A DNA stretch of 64,000 bases from Allium sativum (GCA_030737875.1 CM060912.1:130023993-130087992); one strand, 5' to 3'; shown: positions 10,034 through 22,900, counted from the first letter of the stretch. Translations and numbers: made by a program. The notes: generated by a model not told the origin, from the letters alone.

Positions 10034-13000
10034 CTTTTAAAATCCTTTTTTTAAGAAAGAATAATTGTAAGACTGATTCACACATAAACCCGGATGGTTC
10101 TTACCTTACGATAACCCAAAACAATCTTGTAAATTCCATACTCTTCTGATATTATAATAATGAATAAGTCAAATAAATAGCAGTCTAGTGGAACGCTTTT
10201 ATCTCACGTTCCACATATATAATATATAATCAAAAGCGCGAGCACTTATTGGGTAATGAATTTCCAACTATGACAAGGTATGGAACCACCTTCCGATAGT
10301 GTATCTCCAAAGGAGAATACAATGGGTTCAACAAGAGCATCTTGTAACCCGGCCACATACAGCCGACCACTCATTTTGCTTGAGTGTATCGAATGTATAT
10401 CACCAACGATTCGGATCAGCAACCGTTTTCCCGAATGGGACAACAACGAATAGATTAAAGAATGAAATGAATTTCTCTAGATAGGTGATAATACACCCTA
10501 ATTGGGAGCTACCCACTTAGCCATGTTGCTTGCCCGATTTTTGTCATTTTTCGGTTGTTGAGGCTAGAGGCCATAACGTACAAATCACACATTTATTCAC
10601 TTTGAATGCCACGTCGTCATACCCGCCAAATCACAAATTGATTTCTCCAGTAGTACCATGGGTATATATCTAAGAGAAACGAGTTTCTCTGCCACCAAAC
10701 GTAAAAATGTTTGAAGAGATCAACTTACCCAATCTGCTAAATATACTCTGTCAGACATTCTTCCATACAGGTTGTCCTGGGACTAGACAGACCGAAGGCA
10801 CTATTCTATAAACCCATCTTAGGCAATTTCTACCTAGGATTTTTGAGAACAGCCCTTGCGTAAACTCTTTCTTCAACATCTTTATCATATTTGATTCACA
10901 ACGCTAATACCCATACAGAGTGGTTTTCAGATAATAAATTTGATCCTGGTCTCTCCGTATTGACGATGGAAAAATGGTCAAAATTTTGATAGTCGGTGAT
11001 TTAATTATCAAAGTAAAACATGTGACAATGGTCGTATTTCCAAATGGAAATCTTACCGAGTAAATCATCAATCACCATTAATCCCCTTTAATTCAATTTT
11101 TCATTCAATTATCCATTTCACTATTCCTGTTTCCATATATTCGTAACTTCTTATTTTCTATGTTTAGAAAATATACGTTATTAATCATTGGAAAATATTT
11201 CCATATTTACTCTCAATTATATTTTTTTGTATTAGGAAACATTTCTGATTCTTATATGGAAAACATTTCCAAAACTCCTTCATTGGATTTAAACAGATGT
11301 TTAAATAAAACATCGCTATGCCAACTCAAACCATTGTATTCATTAACTTAATTCACTTAACCAACCTTCACTGTTGAACCTTAACCATTCCTTAGTTAAA
11401 AATGAAGTCAATCAAGTTGGGGTATAACTACCACTCAACCTTAACTGAACAACATTTCTAACCTTGAAATAGACAAAGTTCACATTTTAAATCCTTAACA
11501 AACTTCCTCATTTAACTCTTGGATTCTTTTTACAAATCCACTACTTTTACAGAAATCATTTGATTATAACAATAGTGTTATAATTCCATGCTTCCGAAAT
11601 ATAATAACTTAAATATAACTTTTATGTATTAATATGAATAAATAAACAAACAACTAATTTATTACTAAATAGATAAATCTTGATTAAAAATGGAAAGTGA
11701 ATGTACTTTCCCGAATTCAATATCATCGAATTTCAACATATAATTCTCTCTCGAATAATCTCTATTCGATAACTCTCTTTTAAATAAACTCTATTCGATA
11801 ACTCGTTTCTTCGAATAAGTTCTATTTGATAATCTCTCTTTCAAATAAACTATATTCGATAACCTTTCTTCGAATAACTATATTCGATAACTCTTTCTTC
11901 GAATAACTATATTCGATAATTCTTTTCTTCGAATAAACTATATTCGATTAACTCTAATTCGATTAACTCTTATTCGATTAACTAATATTCGATTAACTCT
12001 ATTCGAATAACTAATATCCGATTAACTCTAACTCAATTAACTCTATTCGAATAACTAATACTCAATTAACTCTAATTCGAGTAAGTAATATTCAATTAAC
12101 TCTAATTCAATTAACTCTATTCGATTAACTCTATTCGAATAACTTATATTCGATTTAACTCTATTCTAATAACTAATATTCGATTAACTCTAATTCGATT
12201 AACTCTATTCGAATAACTCTAATTCTATTAACTCTATTCGAATAACTAATATTCGATTAACTCTATTTTAATTAACTCTATTCAATTAACTCTATTCGAA
12301 TAACTTATATTCGATTTAACTCTATTCGAATAACTCTAATTCAATTAACTCTATTCCAGTAACTCTATTCGAACAACTAATATTCGATTAACTCTATTCG
12401 AATAACTAATATTAGATTTAACTATTTTTCCTATCTCATTCAAATTCCCGTTTTAATTTCAATTTCCAAACCTAATTTTCCATATAAATGTTTTAATTTA
12501 TAAAATGTTTATTTTAACCCATTATTCACATTGAATGTGAAAAATATTTCTTTTATATAATCCATTAAGTTTGATTTCATATTTTAAAATAATATCTCAC
12601 TTCCAAATTCTATTTATACTTCTATTTGTATAATTATTCATACGAAATCTCCTTTTTATTTCTAACACTTTAATCTCATTTATAATTCCCTTTATAAATG
12701 CTGAGTTCACATTTTATATAAAATATCGGTGTCAAAACCAATTTCTACTTCTATATATAAGTTCAGACTTATATACTCCATTTATTACATGATAAATACT
12801 TTATTTAATTTATAAAACCTTATTTATAAATTAATCTTCTCAATTTATATGTTAAAACAGATTCTATGCAAAATCTACCTTAAATTAATCTTTTCCATTT
12901 ATCTTTTAAAACCGATTTCCATTTAAAATTTATTTTCCACATATTTCCTTTTATAAAATTCAATTCACTTCCCAAATATTTCCTTTTATAAAATTCTATT

Positions 13001-13922
13001 TATTTTCTAAATAAATATTCCTTTTATAATTTTATTATTTTCTAAATAAATATTCCTTTTATAATTCTATTTATTTTCTAAATAAATATTCCTTTTATAA
13101 TAATTTTTGATTTTATAAATATTTCCTTTTATAAAATCCTTTGATTTTATAAATATATTATTTTCAATATACACCTTGGAAATTCCCATTTAACATCCCA
13201 GTATTACTTATGGTATTTTAGAAATACCATATCATAGTGCCAATGTCATCCACACGTACAAAATCAATCACAAAAAATATATCACATCATATATCACAAT
13301 ATATGAAAATAAACAGTAATAATAATTGAGGAATCCATTTGGATCCCTCAAACCTGTTTCCTTGCATCCACAGATGTTAAACAATATAAATAATATCGAT
13401 TTCATTTCAATATGAAATATTCTGATAGACAGAATCAACATTTGATTAACGATATATATATATATATCGTTATCTATAATTTTAACCACTAAGTCATCAA
13501 TTCAACCAAACAATCATCACACAACAATCAATCATCATTTCCCAATACTAGATTATATTTATAAAAATATAAACTGGTAGAGTTAGTGAGTTTTACTCAC
13601 ATTGACGATCATCATTAAATAACGATAACTGTCGGTTGATTCAGACAAACAATTTATTTCGCTATAAATTGTAACGAGCTCCAATTCACTCCCACTCAGT
13701 TCCATTGTACAGCCACCGTCCGTACGATCCTAAGCGATCCTTTTTGGTTCGATTTCGCTTAAGTATGAATTAGATACACATTTTACAAGTTATACACGTA
13801 ATTAAAATAGATTAAACTTAATTTAAATTGAATTTGGGATTTATCAAACTAACCCAGCCTAATTTGTTTTCATTTATCCGCTCCAGTAAAATCCTTCTTC
13901 CTTGTTCATAGCCTTCTAACCT
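10034..13922 (-). repeat. LTR 3, first part (interrupted by elements 1 and 4)
   Basis: Homologous, with moderate divergence, to solo LTR 7. 10034-10300 matches 33405-33660, 10700-11160 matches 48930-49370, and 12526-13920 matches about 49600-50940. About 470 bases of the LTR start are expected left of element 1, outside the window. It carries a private minisatellite (11745-12425) that LTR 7 lacks. Element 4 begins at 13923 after the flank AACCT. The strand is given by analogy with the minus-strand elements of this family. No gene is seen in it. Confidence 0.75.
11745..12425. repeat. ATTCGATTAACT minisatellite
   Basis: About 680 bases of degenerate 14-15 base units, mainly ATTCGATTAACTCT and ATTCGAATAACTAAT, with an older ragged start of TCTCTTTCGAATAA type units. 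It is AT-rich with regular TTCGA words. LTR 7 has no such array at the matching position, so it expanded after the copies separated. Confidence 0.92.
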
Positions 13923-14689
13923 TGTAACAACCCGGAAATCTGAGCCAATTTTAAAATTTTATTTTGGAAATTTTAGTAAATTTTGAATATTTAAAATGAA
14001 TTATTTTAAATAATAACGACGAGAAATTTATTTTGAATATAATTAGAAGTATATATTTATATAGATCATCGTTAGAATATAAATAATTATTTATAATTAT
14101 AAAAGGAATAGAAAATGGCGCGGTAGTTTGAAATTTCGATTTCGAATTTCAAATGAATGTGCAGGATTCAAAATAAACCGGATTTTAGCGAAACCAAAAA
14201 TATTAGAATCTATTTAAGAATATCTTTCCAACGAGTCCGAAAAATTGAAATTTCATAGCGGGAATCAAAAGATATGCCTAGTTGAAAATTTAGAATAGTC
14301 GCTATGGAATTCTGGCCCTTAAAAATGGAAATTTTGCAAATGACCTTGGTTTTCGACGAAACCACTTTTGTTGGGTCCGAGATGTCAAATTATTGCTAGA
14401 TTCCAAAATTCATAATTTTTCGAATCAATATGTCAGCGTGGCGAAGGAAAAAGTGTTTTAATCAATTTCGATCGACCAGAAAATGACCATTTTTCAAATG
14501 GTCTCGGAATTTGACAAAATTATTTTTGTTAGAACCGTATCATCAATATGAAGCTAGAAAATATTTTTCTGGGAATTTTTAGAGTTCGTATGTGGTCCGT
14601 TAAAGTGAAATGTGCGTTTAAATTCAATATATATATTTATATTTTGATTTTGACGCAAACTGATCGAAACAATCGAATCAGCCTACGAT

Positions 14690-14862
14690 ACATATCCCAT
14701 TGTGTTCGGAATGGGGGTAATTAGCTATGGACGACAGTCGATGGGTTTGATTTCGAATTCAAAATAAAAAGGTACTTTTTGAAATTAAATAATAAAAAAA
14801 TAAAATAAAATAACCCCTTCCTCTCTCTCCTCTAAGTCAACTCCTGCCCCCCCCTTTTCAAA
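14690..14862 (+). promoter_or_regulatory. Candidate core promoter of element 4 LTR
   Basis: A block with ATATCCCATTGTGTTCGGAA followed by ATGGGGGTAATTAGCTATGG is conserved in every LTR of this family. About 80 bases further are an A/T-only stretch (14780-14812) that could serve as a TATA region and a pyrimidine patch (ACCCCTTCCTCTCTCTCCTC). The position, about 0.9 kb into the LTR, would put R-U5 at nearly 5 kb. No transcript data. Confidence 0.4.
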
Positions 14863-15296
14863 TCACTTTAATAGGAATTAGAAAATAAAATAAAATTGAA
14901 GCATTGGGGAAAACCACGACGCCAAGCCCTCGACGCCGATGATGGCGCACCGCCCCTCCCCCTTCCTCTCACCCACCTCCCTCCTCTCTCCATCGCGAAA
15001 ACCCCATCTCCAAGAACCCCAAAACCGCAACCCTCCGCCCTCCTCCACCAATCGAACCTACCGCCACCGCCCTAGTCCCCCTCCACCACCAGCGAATTTC
15101 GTCCATCGCCCCCGCCTCCTCCCCAAACGTCAGCAGCCCCTCCCCCCTCAAAAATCGAATTAAAGGTTAGTTTTATTTTTTTATTTACAATTATTTTAGT
15201 TTATTTCCAGTTTATTATATTATAAACATGTTTAGAAACCTGATTTGTAAGCGAATAAAAATATGGGTTTTATTTATATACGATAGCGAAGTGATA

Positions 15297-15390
15297 AAGG
15301 TTTGATTTATTTTAAAGAAAGGTTTGATTTTTATTTTAAAGAAAGGTTTGATTTATATTTTAAAGAAAGGTTTGATTTTATTTTTAAGCA
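15297..15390 (+). repeat. AAAGGTTTGATTTTTATTTT tandem repeat
   Basis: Three to four copies of a unit of about 28 bases built on AAAGAAAGGTTTGATTT. A matching array is at 27725-27815 in the 3' LTR with small differences. Confidence 0.85.
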
Positions 15391-15404
15391 TAGAAAGGCT
15401 ATGA

Positions 15405-15645
15405 TTTTTAGAAATATAAAAATATAATCTTTATTAGAAGAAGAGCGATATAAAAATATAATTTTTATTATGAAGTTAGCGTGATAAAAATATGATCTTT
15501 ATTATATGAATACAATTATAAAAATAGAATTTTTATCTATATAGTAGCGGTATAAAAATAGAATTTTTATCTATATAGTAGCGTTTTAAAAATATGATTT
15601 TTATACACTAGAGAATATAAAAATGTGATTTTTATATATGTACTG
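15405..15645. repeat. Array of ATAAAAAT..ATTTTTAT self-complementary units
   Basis: Seven or so units in which ATAAAAAT and ATTTTTAT flank a few bases, spaced 30-40 bases by variable words such as TAGCG. Each unit can pair with itself. Similar arrays occur at 22440-22900 and 27840-28070, and inverted in element 8 near 36390-36760. Confidence 0.75.
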
Positions 15646-16319
15646 GCTAAGGACATCGAAAGTGACAAAAGGTGAGCACGATGAAGATTTCCTGCATACA
15701 AAGAGTCGTGGCATTTGGTTTAGCTCTTGGTGAGAACTCCTCACTTTTATTTTGGATTTCTAGTTTGAAATATATACTAGGATGCAGACGGTGCTTAGCA
15801 GCACCCGACACCCGTCGTCCACAGACCATGGATGACTTGTTTGTTTGATTGATGTGTTGCAAAATTTTATTGTGTGATGTGGAATGAATAGAATATTTTA
15901 TAGTTAAAAATATAATTTTTAATGTGTATATAAAATAAAATTTATAAACAAATCGGATGATTTGTTTATGTACACCCATTTGAATGATATTGATTGGGAC
16001 GATAAATTTTACACATCGCTCAACTGCACAAATAAAAATCTATGTTTGTTGATTTGAAACCCCACACGGGTATTGGGATGATATTTGACGTACACTAATC
16101 TCGACTGTTTACTTCTATGTCAATCAATGGGTTGACAAACTGTGTAAACATTAATTATTCATATTTAATGCTTATGCAGTTGTGTAGTGCACTCTGGATG
16201 ATGGTTGATTATTTATCGTTGCTATTATATACATGTGTTGTATGGAATCCATATAATTAACATTATATGGTAATTGATTGGGCCTCATTCCAATTTGGAA
16301 AATAAAGAAGATTATAAAA

Positions 16320-16545
16320 TATATATTCAGGTGTTGAATAAAAGGAAATTCATGTGTTGAATAAAAGGAAATTCGTGTGTTGAATAAAAGGAAATTCATG
16401 TATTGAATAAAATATATATTCATGTGTCGAATAAAAGTAAATTCATGTGTTGATATAAAATATACATTCATGTGTTGAATAAAAGGAAATTCATGTGTTG
16501 AATAAAATATATATTCATGTGTTGAAGAAAATATTCATTTATTGA
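16320..16545 (+). repeat. TTCATGTGTTGAATAAAA tandem repeat
   Basis: Repeated units of about 24-29 bases with TTCATGTGTTGAATAAAA followed by GGAAA or TATATA. The reverse-strand open frame across it (STHEF-like repeats) is a by-product. Related scattered words (TTCAACACATGAA) occur in the element 8 LTRs near 36500-36880 and 46280-46600. Confidence 0.88.
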
Positions 16546-19094
16546 ATAGAATAACGAAGTTATTGAAATATATAAAGCCGTGTTGATTTGATTTGCACCA
16601 TTTTGATGTGAACGAAATCTATATCGATTTTATTCAATTCTATAATGAACATCGAAAAGGAATTGATTTCAAAATATAATATTTTGAAAATACTATCATT
16701 TATATATCGATGATATGGAATATTCAATTTTGATTTGAAATTGAATATGAAGTTGAAATCGTTTCTAAAACGAATTTAAAACGACTTATTAAATACGTTT
16801 TAAAAACGAAATCAATGAATTATATATAATTATATTATATATATTAAATGGCCTGAATAGAACGCGCAGTGGCAGTTCGCGAATTTCGACCATTGACTTC
16901 GAATTGACGTTGCAGGAGATCCGACCGTCGGATTCTCTTGAAACTGAAACCATTGGGTTTGTATCGAGAAGAGCTTTCCAATGAATATAAGAGATTTGAA
17001 ATCTAACGGTTGGATTTGGAATTACGTCCAAATCAAATTTGGAAAAGGTCGCTGTAAGTGTAGTTCGATGGCCGTTGATGGAAATCGACTGTATGGGCCT
17101 TGATAAAATTATTAAAAATAGTAATAATTTGTGTAAAATCGTAAGAAAAGGTTTGGAAAGAATTGGGATGAAAAACTCCATATTTGAAAAGATAAAAATA
17201 GATTTTTATCGAAATGAACTAGTTTTGAACTAGAATTACAATCCATTTATTTTTGAAATAAATAAAGTGGATTTGAAATGGTTTAGAAAATAACCAGAAT
17301 TTCCAATATATAAAGTGGAAATGGATTTGAAACGAAATTGTCTTTGGAATATTTCGATGTTGGATTTCGTTATTATACAGATATTGTTATGGAAATTTGA
17401 AAGATATATTTATATCGTTATTTTCAATACGGTATTTGTTGGTCGTAGAATTTGATATTGAATATAAGCCGATATATTTACTATTCAGAGCCTTGAATTT
17501 AATATCAAATGGGATTTTGGTTTATCGTGAACCGTGTTTTAGATGACATTGGTTCTTTAACTCAGTTAAAGACAGGATATTAATTTTTGGGAAGACTAAA
17601 ACTAAGTGGAGTTTTAATGAATCTCTAATTAGATTATAGTGACCGAGAATGGAGTATCACTAGTTTTGCTCCAAACAATAGTTAAATCTTTAATTAGATT
17701 TGAACGTGAAATGATTATTGAATTTACCGATAACATCGTGGTGTTAGATATGAAGTATTACCAGTTTTACTTCATGTGATGAATAGGTTGGGATTGGGAA
17801 ACTGAAATAAATGATTACTTCGGTAAGGTTCGTTAATCCCGACTAGTTTGGATAAACTGTAATTTTTTTTTGAATTGATATTCAAAAGAAGATTAAAGAA
17901 TAAATTTAAAGAATTTATCTTTGATAAATTTGACGGGAATCTTTCCCAAAGTATAAGAATATTTGAATAAAAGAATATTCTGAATAGGAATGAGGCGTAT
18001 GTTGTGTTTGTGTAACACTTGTTTATTATATACGCGGGTTTTTCAGAAAGACCGGGTTTATCCCATTCTAAATAACTGATTCGACGATGTGTCGAGGATG
18101 AAGAAGGTGGTCAAAGGCCGGAGGTCTTCACATCGTTTGGGTGATTACTGATGATCTTGATTGGGCTGCACACCCAGGAGGAGGGAATCAGTTGGTGATC
18201 GTCCAGACGTACTTGGAGATCGATGGATATGCAAGGTACAAGGTGCCTCCGGTTTCGTTCAGACCCAGAGCGAACTTGTAAATGGACGGTGTGTCTCACA
18301 TTGGATTTTATTCTGTGTGATTTATTTCTATTAAATATATATCTGTTTGGCGGCGGAGAATTTATTCTCTTGCTTAACGCCCTTCTCTGAGACGTACGAG
18401 CTCATGGGTTATATATTGATGGATATCAATCGCATGGAGTGAATTGCCTGTGTAGCATGCCTAAGCGGCAATTGATCAAGGCTTCTGTTGAAAACCAAAG
18501 TCTTGTAGTTGATGATCCAAGCACCGCCTGTGTGGCATAGCTTTGTGTAACGTTGATTCGCGAGCCTCACACCCCGGTTGTGAACCAGAAACGGGAGAGG
18601 ACATCAGGGAGGACATGCGTTTCTTTCTAGCTAGGGTGGTGCCAGTGAACTACTAGCCCTGACATTTAAATTATTTTCACCTGTGTAGTTGTTGGATTGC
18701 GAGGCGCCTCGGATATATCAGTGACTATGTGGAGCCGATGGAGTCATATGACTCATTTACGCCCCAAAGGGCAGAGAAACGCAGTGTTCAGGCATTTTAA
18801 TCCACATCGGTGGACCGGCCCTGACGATCCAAGGGCCCACCTGAGTCTGAGTCCTGAGGCTCGGGCTAGACAATCTCGAATCGGTAGAGGACGATACCTG
18901 GCCTCGGTTCATTGATGGAAATCCAATTTCCAAATACGTGACTTTGCAGTTCTGATTGTAGAGCCTAGTATGGCGACATGATATATGGTACCCATGCCGT
19001 CTAGGATTGATACATTTATATTTGAAGTTGTTTTATACACTATGCACTTATAATAGTGTCAAATGATTTGTTTTTAACGTACCAAGCATGTTTG

Positions 19095-19166
19095 GCTATT
19101 ATAAGGCAAAACCCTATCCTCTGGCATGTGTTGCATTGTGTGATGGGACCTGGGTCTTATAATAGC
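19095..19166 (+). other. Conserved hairpin, element 4 LTR copy
   Basis: Perfect 11-base arms GCTATTATAAG and CTTATAATAGC around a 50-base loop that contains GCATTGTGTGATGGGA. One of six copies in the window. It lies about 550 bases upstream of the primer-binding site, in the presumed transcribed leader. Confidence 0.85.
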
Positions 19167-19717
19167 TTCATTTTTTCAAAAAGCATTGCGCTATTTTGTT
19201 ATATGCACTGGTATTCTTCGGAGGAAACCCGTTCTGTGTTAGACGGTGTGGTCCCTTGATATATCTGATTTAAAGTAAAGCGTTGAATAACTGTTTTAGT
19301 TCTCACACCAGTCACATGACTGACCTGGAGTTTATTGTTTTAACCTAAACTCTGGGTGCCCTTATTTTCCACATGGGCAGCTTGTAGTTTTGGTTTTGAG
19401 ATATTTATATTCACAGGATCCTGATTTACAGCTGGAACAATATCCGGAAGGCTCTGTATCCGTATATCTCTTTCAGTTGTGTTTTGTATTATTTTCCGCT
19501 GCTATGTAATGTAATTTAAATCTCTGATATTTTCTATGTAATATTTAGTCATACTCTTTATATTCTTGTATTCTGATGGAATTGTTGTAATATACAATGA
19601 AATGTTCTTCTGTTTGTGTTTCGATTTGTCGTGTTCTCAAAGCAATCAGGTGTTTCGAACGGTCTTGGTCGGTTTAGCGATCGATTCGGATAGAGCGAAA
19701 TTCTTTATTGTCACATT

Positions 19718-19729
19718 TGGTATCGGAGC
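19718..19729 (+). promoter_or_regulatory. Primer-binding site of element 4
   Basis: TGGTATCGGAGC, one base off the tRNA-Met initiator complement, two bases after the LTR end TCACA. It shows that the element is on the plus strand. Confidence 0.85.
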
Positions 19730-20742
19730 TTTGGTTTACAGAGCTCGGAGAAAAAGACACATTAGAACCATACGAAAGAATTCATCAGAGATTGGATTAG
19801 TAATATCCAACGAGAATGACTCGTTAGAGATAGGATCAGTATTATCCTAGAACGAGTGTGAAGATTAGTGTTTTTGAAATAAAAGTGAAAACAAATTTTG
19901 TTTTGAAAAAATTTAATTCAATTATTCGTATTTGAATAATTTATTTTATTTATTTGGACAATCAAGTATATATAGATTTTGCATATACGTCTGATCCACG
20001 TGTATTCGAAGTTTTAATATGCTGGATAGATATAGAGTCACACTCTAGTCGCCCGGAGAAGATTCTGATGATTTTAGCTACATCATCAGAATTAGTGTTC
20101 GAGTTTCGAAGGTGTGATATTTATATATTTCCAATTGACTGGTGTGAGAACCATAACTAGATAGGGCTTATTATTGTGATTTGGCTCCAAAAATCTGATT
20201 TTTTGGATATATATCAAATTATTAATTTGAAACGATAACCCACTAATTGATTGCTGATTATGTTGTTTGATTATTGGTTCGAAATTTTGAACCATCATGC
20301 CAAATTGAATCGAATATTGAACTGTATTGAAATATTATTACAAATGCATGCATATACATGTACTTACATTGAACAGGTCATAGCAAGGAGGCTAGAGAAG
20401 AGGAATAAAATTGTTTGCCCGACAAATAGGTATATGTTTAATGTATTTCTTGGGAATTTGATGATTTTATAAGTCGATTGGCTAGCCGCATGGCTTTTTC
20501 TTTATCTTTTGGATTGGTGAGGGACATGGGAGGCTATTTGAAATATCCCGAAGCTCCCGGTGCATGGGAGGTTATGGCGAATTTTTTTGAAAATTTAGGG
20601 TATTAGCCAAATTTTTGAAAGATTTGAAAATTTCTTAAAAACTGAAAAGTTGAATAACTTAAGCCGTAAAGAAAATAATGGAAGTTGTGTTGGTTTGTAA
20701 AATAACTTTCAGCTTCGTTCCTTTTCGGGGACGAAAAGTTTT

Positions 20743-20754
20743 AAGTGGAGGAGA
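20743..20754 (+). promoter_or_regulatory. Polypurine tract of element 4
   Basis: AAGTGGAGGAGA directly before the 3' LTR start TGTAACAACCCGG at 20756. This is the plus-strand primer for reverse transcription. Element 8 has the matching AAGTGGGGGAGA. Confidence 0.9.
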
Positions 20755-20755
20755 T

Positions 20756-21069
20756 TGTAACAACCCGGAAATCTGAGCCAATTAAAAATTTTTATTTTGG
20801 CAATTTTAGTGAATTTTGAATATTTAAAATGAATTTTTTTAAATAATAGCAACGAGAAATTTATTTTGAATAGAATTAGAAGTATATATTTATATAGATC
20901 GTCGTTAGAACATAAATAATTATTTTTAATTAAAAAGGAATTGAAAATGGAGCGGAAGTTCGAAATTTTGATTTTGAATTTCAAATGAATGTGCAGGATT
21001 CAAAATAAACTGGATTTTAGCAAGAAAAATTGAAATTTCATAGCGGGAATCAAAAGATATGCCCAGTTG
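20756..21069 (+). repeat. Element 4 3' LTR, first part
   Basis: Matches 13923 onward with about 6 percent differences and a deletion of roughly 50 bases near 21022. It ends at the AGTTG target site of solo LTR 5 and resumes at 26706. Confidence 0.92.
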
Positions 21070-21821
21070 TGTAACGACCCAGAAAATCTGAACCAAATTA
21101 AAAATTTTAAATTGGCTAAAATAATGGATTTTAAATATTTAAAATAAATATTTTAAATAATGGCAATGAAAAGTGAGTATGAATCAACGAGTGAAAATGA
21201 ATATAATTAATTATAATTATATATAGAATTGAAAATGGCGCGGTAGTTCGATAATTCGATTTCAAACTTCAATTGAATGTACCGGGTGCAAAATAATCCG
21301 GATTTTAGTGAAACCAAAAACATTAGGATCTAATTGATGATATCTTTCCAACGAATCTGACAAATCGAAATTTGATAGCGTGAATCAAAAGATATGTCCA
21401 GTTGAAAATTCTGAATAGTCGCTAAGAAATTCAGGCCCTTAAAAATGGAAATTTTGCAAACGACCTTGGATTTCGACGAAACCACTTTTGTTGGATCCGT
21501 GTTGTAAAGTTATTGTTAGATTCCAAATTTCATAATTTTTCGAATCAATATGTGAGCGTGGCGAAGGAAAACGCGTTTGACCGGTTTCAGTTGATTTAAA
21601 TCGACTGGAAAAATGGCCATTTTTTCAACGGTCTCAGAATTCGACGAAACTATTTTTGTTAGGACCGTATCGTCAATACGAAGCTAGAAAATATTTTTAT
21701 GGAATTTATAGAGTTGTTATGTGACCCCGGTAATTTGAAATGTACATTTAAAATTCAATATAGAGATTTAAATGTAAATTCAACGGAAACTGATCGAGAC
21801 GAACGAATCAGCCTACAATAC

Positions 21822-21965
21822 ATATCCCATTGTGTTCGGAATGGGGGTAAAACGCTATAGACGACAAGCGGTGGGTTTCGTTTCGAGTTCAAAATAGAAA
21901 GTTGCTTTTTGAAAATTAAATTAAATAAATATATATTATTATAAACCCCCCCTTTTTTTCTCCTT
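21822..21965 (+). promoter_or_regulatory. Candidate core promoter of solo LTR 5
   Basis: Conserved block TATCCCATTGTGTTCGGAAT at 21827-21846, then TATAAA at 21940-21945 followed at once by a pyrimidine patch (21946-21965). Position about 0.87 kb into the LTR agrees with the other copies. Inferred only. Confidence 0.45.
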
Positions 21966-22439
21966 CTGGTCAACGACAGTCAAAAAAAAAGGGAAAAGGG
22001 GCGGAGCCGCCGAATCGCCAGGAACGAGCCACCCCGACGTCAGCGCCACCGGAGGTCGGCCTCCCCATCACCGCCTCCCTTGCTCCTCGTCTCCATCGCG
22101 CGCTAAAGAACCCCACGCCCAATTCGATGATCGTGAAGAGTCGTCGCCCTTTTAAACCTTAACCGACCACCACCACGCAACCCCTCCGATCAGCAACCTC
22201 CAGCACCCCTGTTTCCCCTCTCTCCTCCTTCTAAACCCCTCAAGCCAAGCCCCAAGTCGACAGCTCCGAACCCCAGTGGCCTGCCACCTGTTTCCACAAC
22301 CACCACAGATCCGCCACCGACCCAACACCGTACTCCGACATCCCACGCCCCAGAAAAACCACCTGTAAGTCTCCTCCTATTATTTATTTCTATACGTTTA
22401 AGGTAATTAGCAATAGCTTGATAAAAAAAAATCAGTTTT

Positions 22440-22900
22440 TGTATATTAGTGTTTGAAATTAAAAATATGATTTTTATATAGAAGAAGGCGTGATTTCTAT
22501 ATAGAAGTGAAAATAAAAACATGATTTTTATTTTAAAGCAAAGCTTTGATTTTTATCGAAGTAAAAGGAAGATTTTTATTCATTCATTAGCTAGGAAAAA
22601 GAAGTGGTTTTTAAAGTATTAAAAATATGATTTTTGTTTAGGTAGAGAAGAAAAAAATATAATTTTTACAAGATATAGAATATAAAAATATCATCTTTGT
22701 ATAAGTAGCGAAATAAAAATCTGATTTTTTATGATATATACGTTGAAACAAAGAGGTGATTTTTATAATAATAAAATCTTTATAGTTGAAAAGGCGAGAT
22801 TTTTATATATTGAATAGCGAAGTAAAAATTCGATTTTTATATATTGAATAGCAATATAAAAATATGTTTTTTAATATAAATAGCAGTATTAAAAATGTGA
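22440..22900. repeat. AT-rich self-complementary units in solo LTR 5
   Basis: About ten units of AAAAATATGATTTTT type at 30-50 base spacing, homologous to 15405-15645. Confidence 0.7.

Larger units (their letters stand above)
13923..19715 (+). repeat. Element 4 5' LTR (5.8 kb)
   Basis: Starts TGTAACAACCCGG and ends TTGTCACA just before the primer site. Regions in order: about 0.9 kb of U3-like DNA; a conserved block and pyrimidine-rich stretch at 14690-14862; a GC-rich stretch (14920-15165) with a proline-rich open frame; AT-rich repeats (15297-15645 and 16320-16545); palindromic ATCTAACGGTTGGAT near 17000; a conserved module at 18340-18720; and the hairpin at 19095-19166. It lacks a roughly 270-base segment that solo LTR 5 and element 8 have, although a copy lies in the interior of this element. 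Open frames in it are short and not conserved. Confidence 0.9.
19716..20755 (+). other. Noncoding interior of element 4
   Basis: Only about 1040 bases. The first 150 resemble the untranslated leader of element 8 (words such as TTAGAGATAGGATCAGT). 19900-20320 is AT-rich and unrecognised. 20340-20640 resembles an LTR segment of solo LTR 5 (24010-24260; GCCCGACAAATAGG, GCTAGCCGC, GGTTATGGCGAA). The last 115 match the 3' edge of a Gypsy interior (GGGGACGAAAAGTTTTAAGT). No gag or pol motif is present. Confidence 0.8.

Noticed and set aside
11745..12425. CRISPR-like array
   Set aside because: Units are contiguous and degenerate with no unique spacers, and the setting is a plant LTR.
14939..15163. 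Proline-rich open frame as a host or element gene
   Set aside because: The GC-rich block is in every family LTR, but the reading frame differs between copies. It is more likely leader RNA.
16172..16471. Minus-strand open frame with STHEF-like repeats
   Set aside because: It is a by-product of the TTCATGTGTTGAATAAAA tandem repeat.
19718..19729. A genuine tRNA-Met gene
   Set aside because: Only the 12-base complement of a tRNA 3' end is present, at the LTR edge, as expected for a primer site.
19716..20755. Captured gene in the interior of element 4
   Set aside because: It has no frame longer than about 90 codons, and the only recognisable parts are LTR- and leader-derived.
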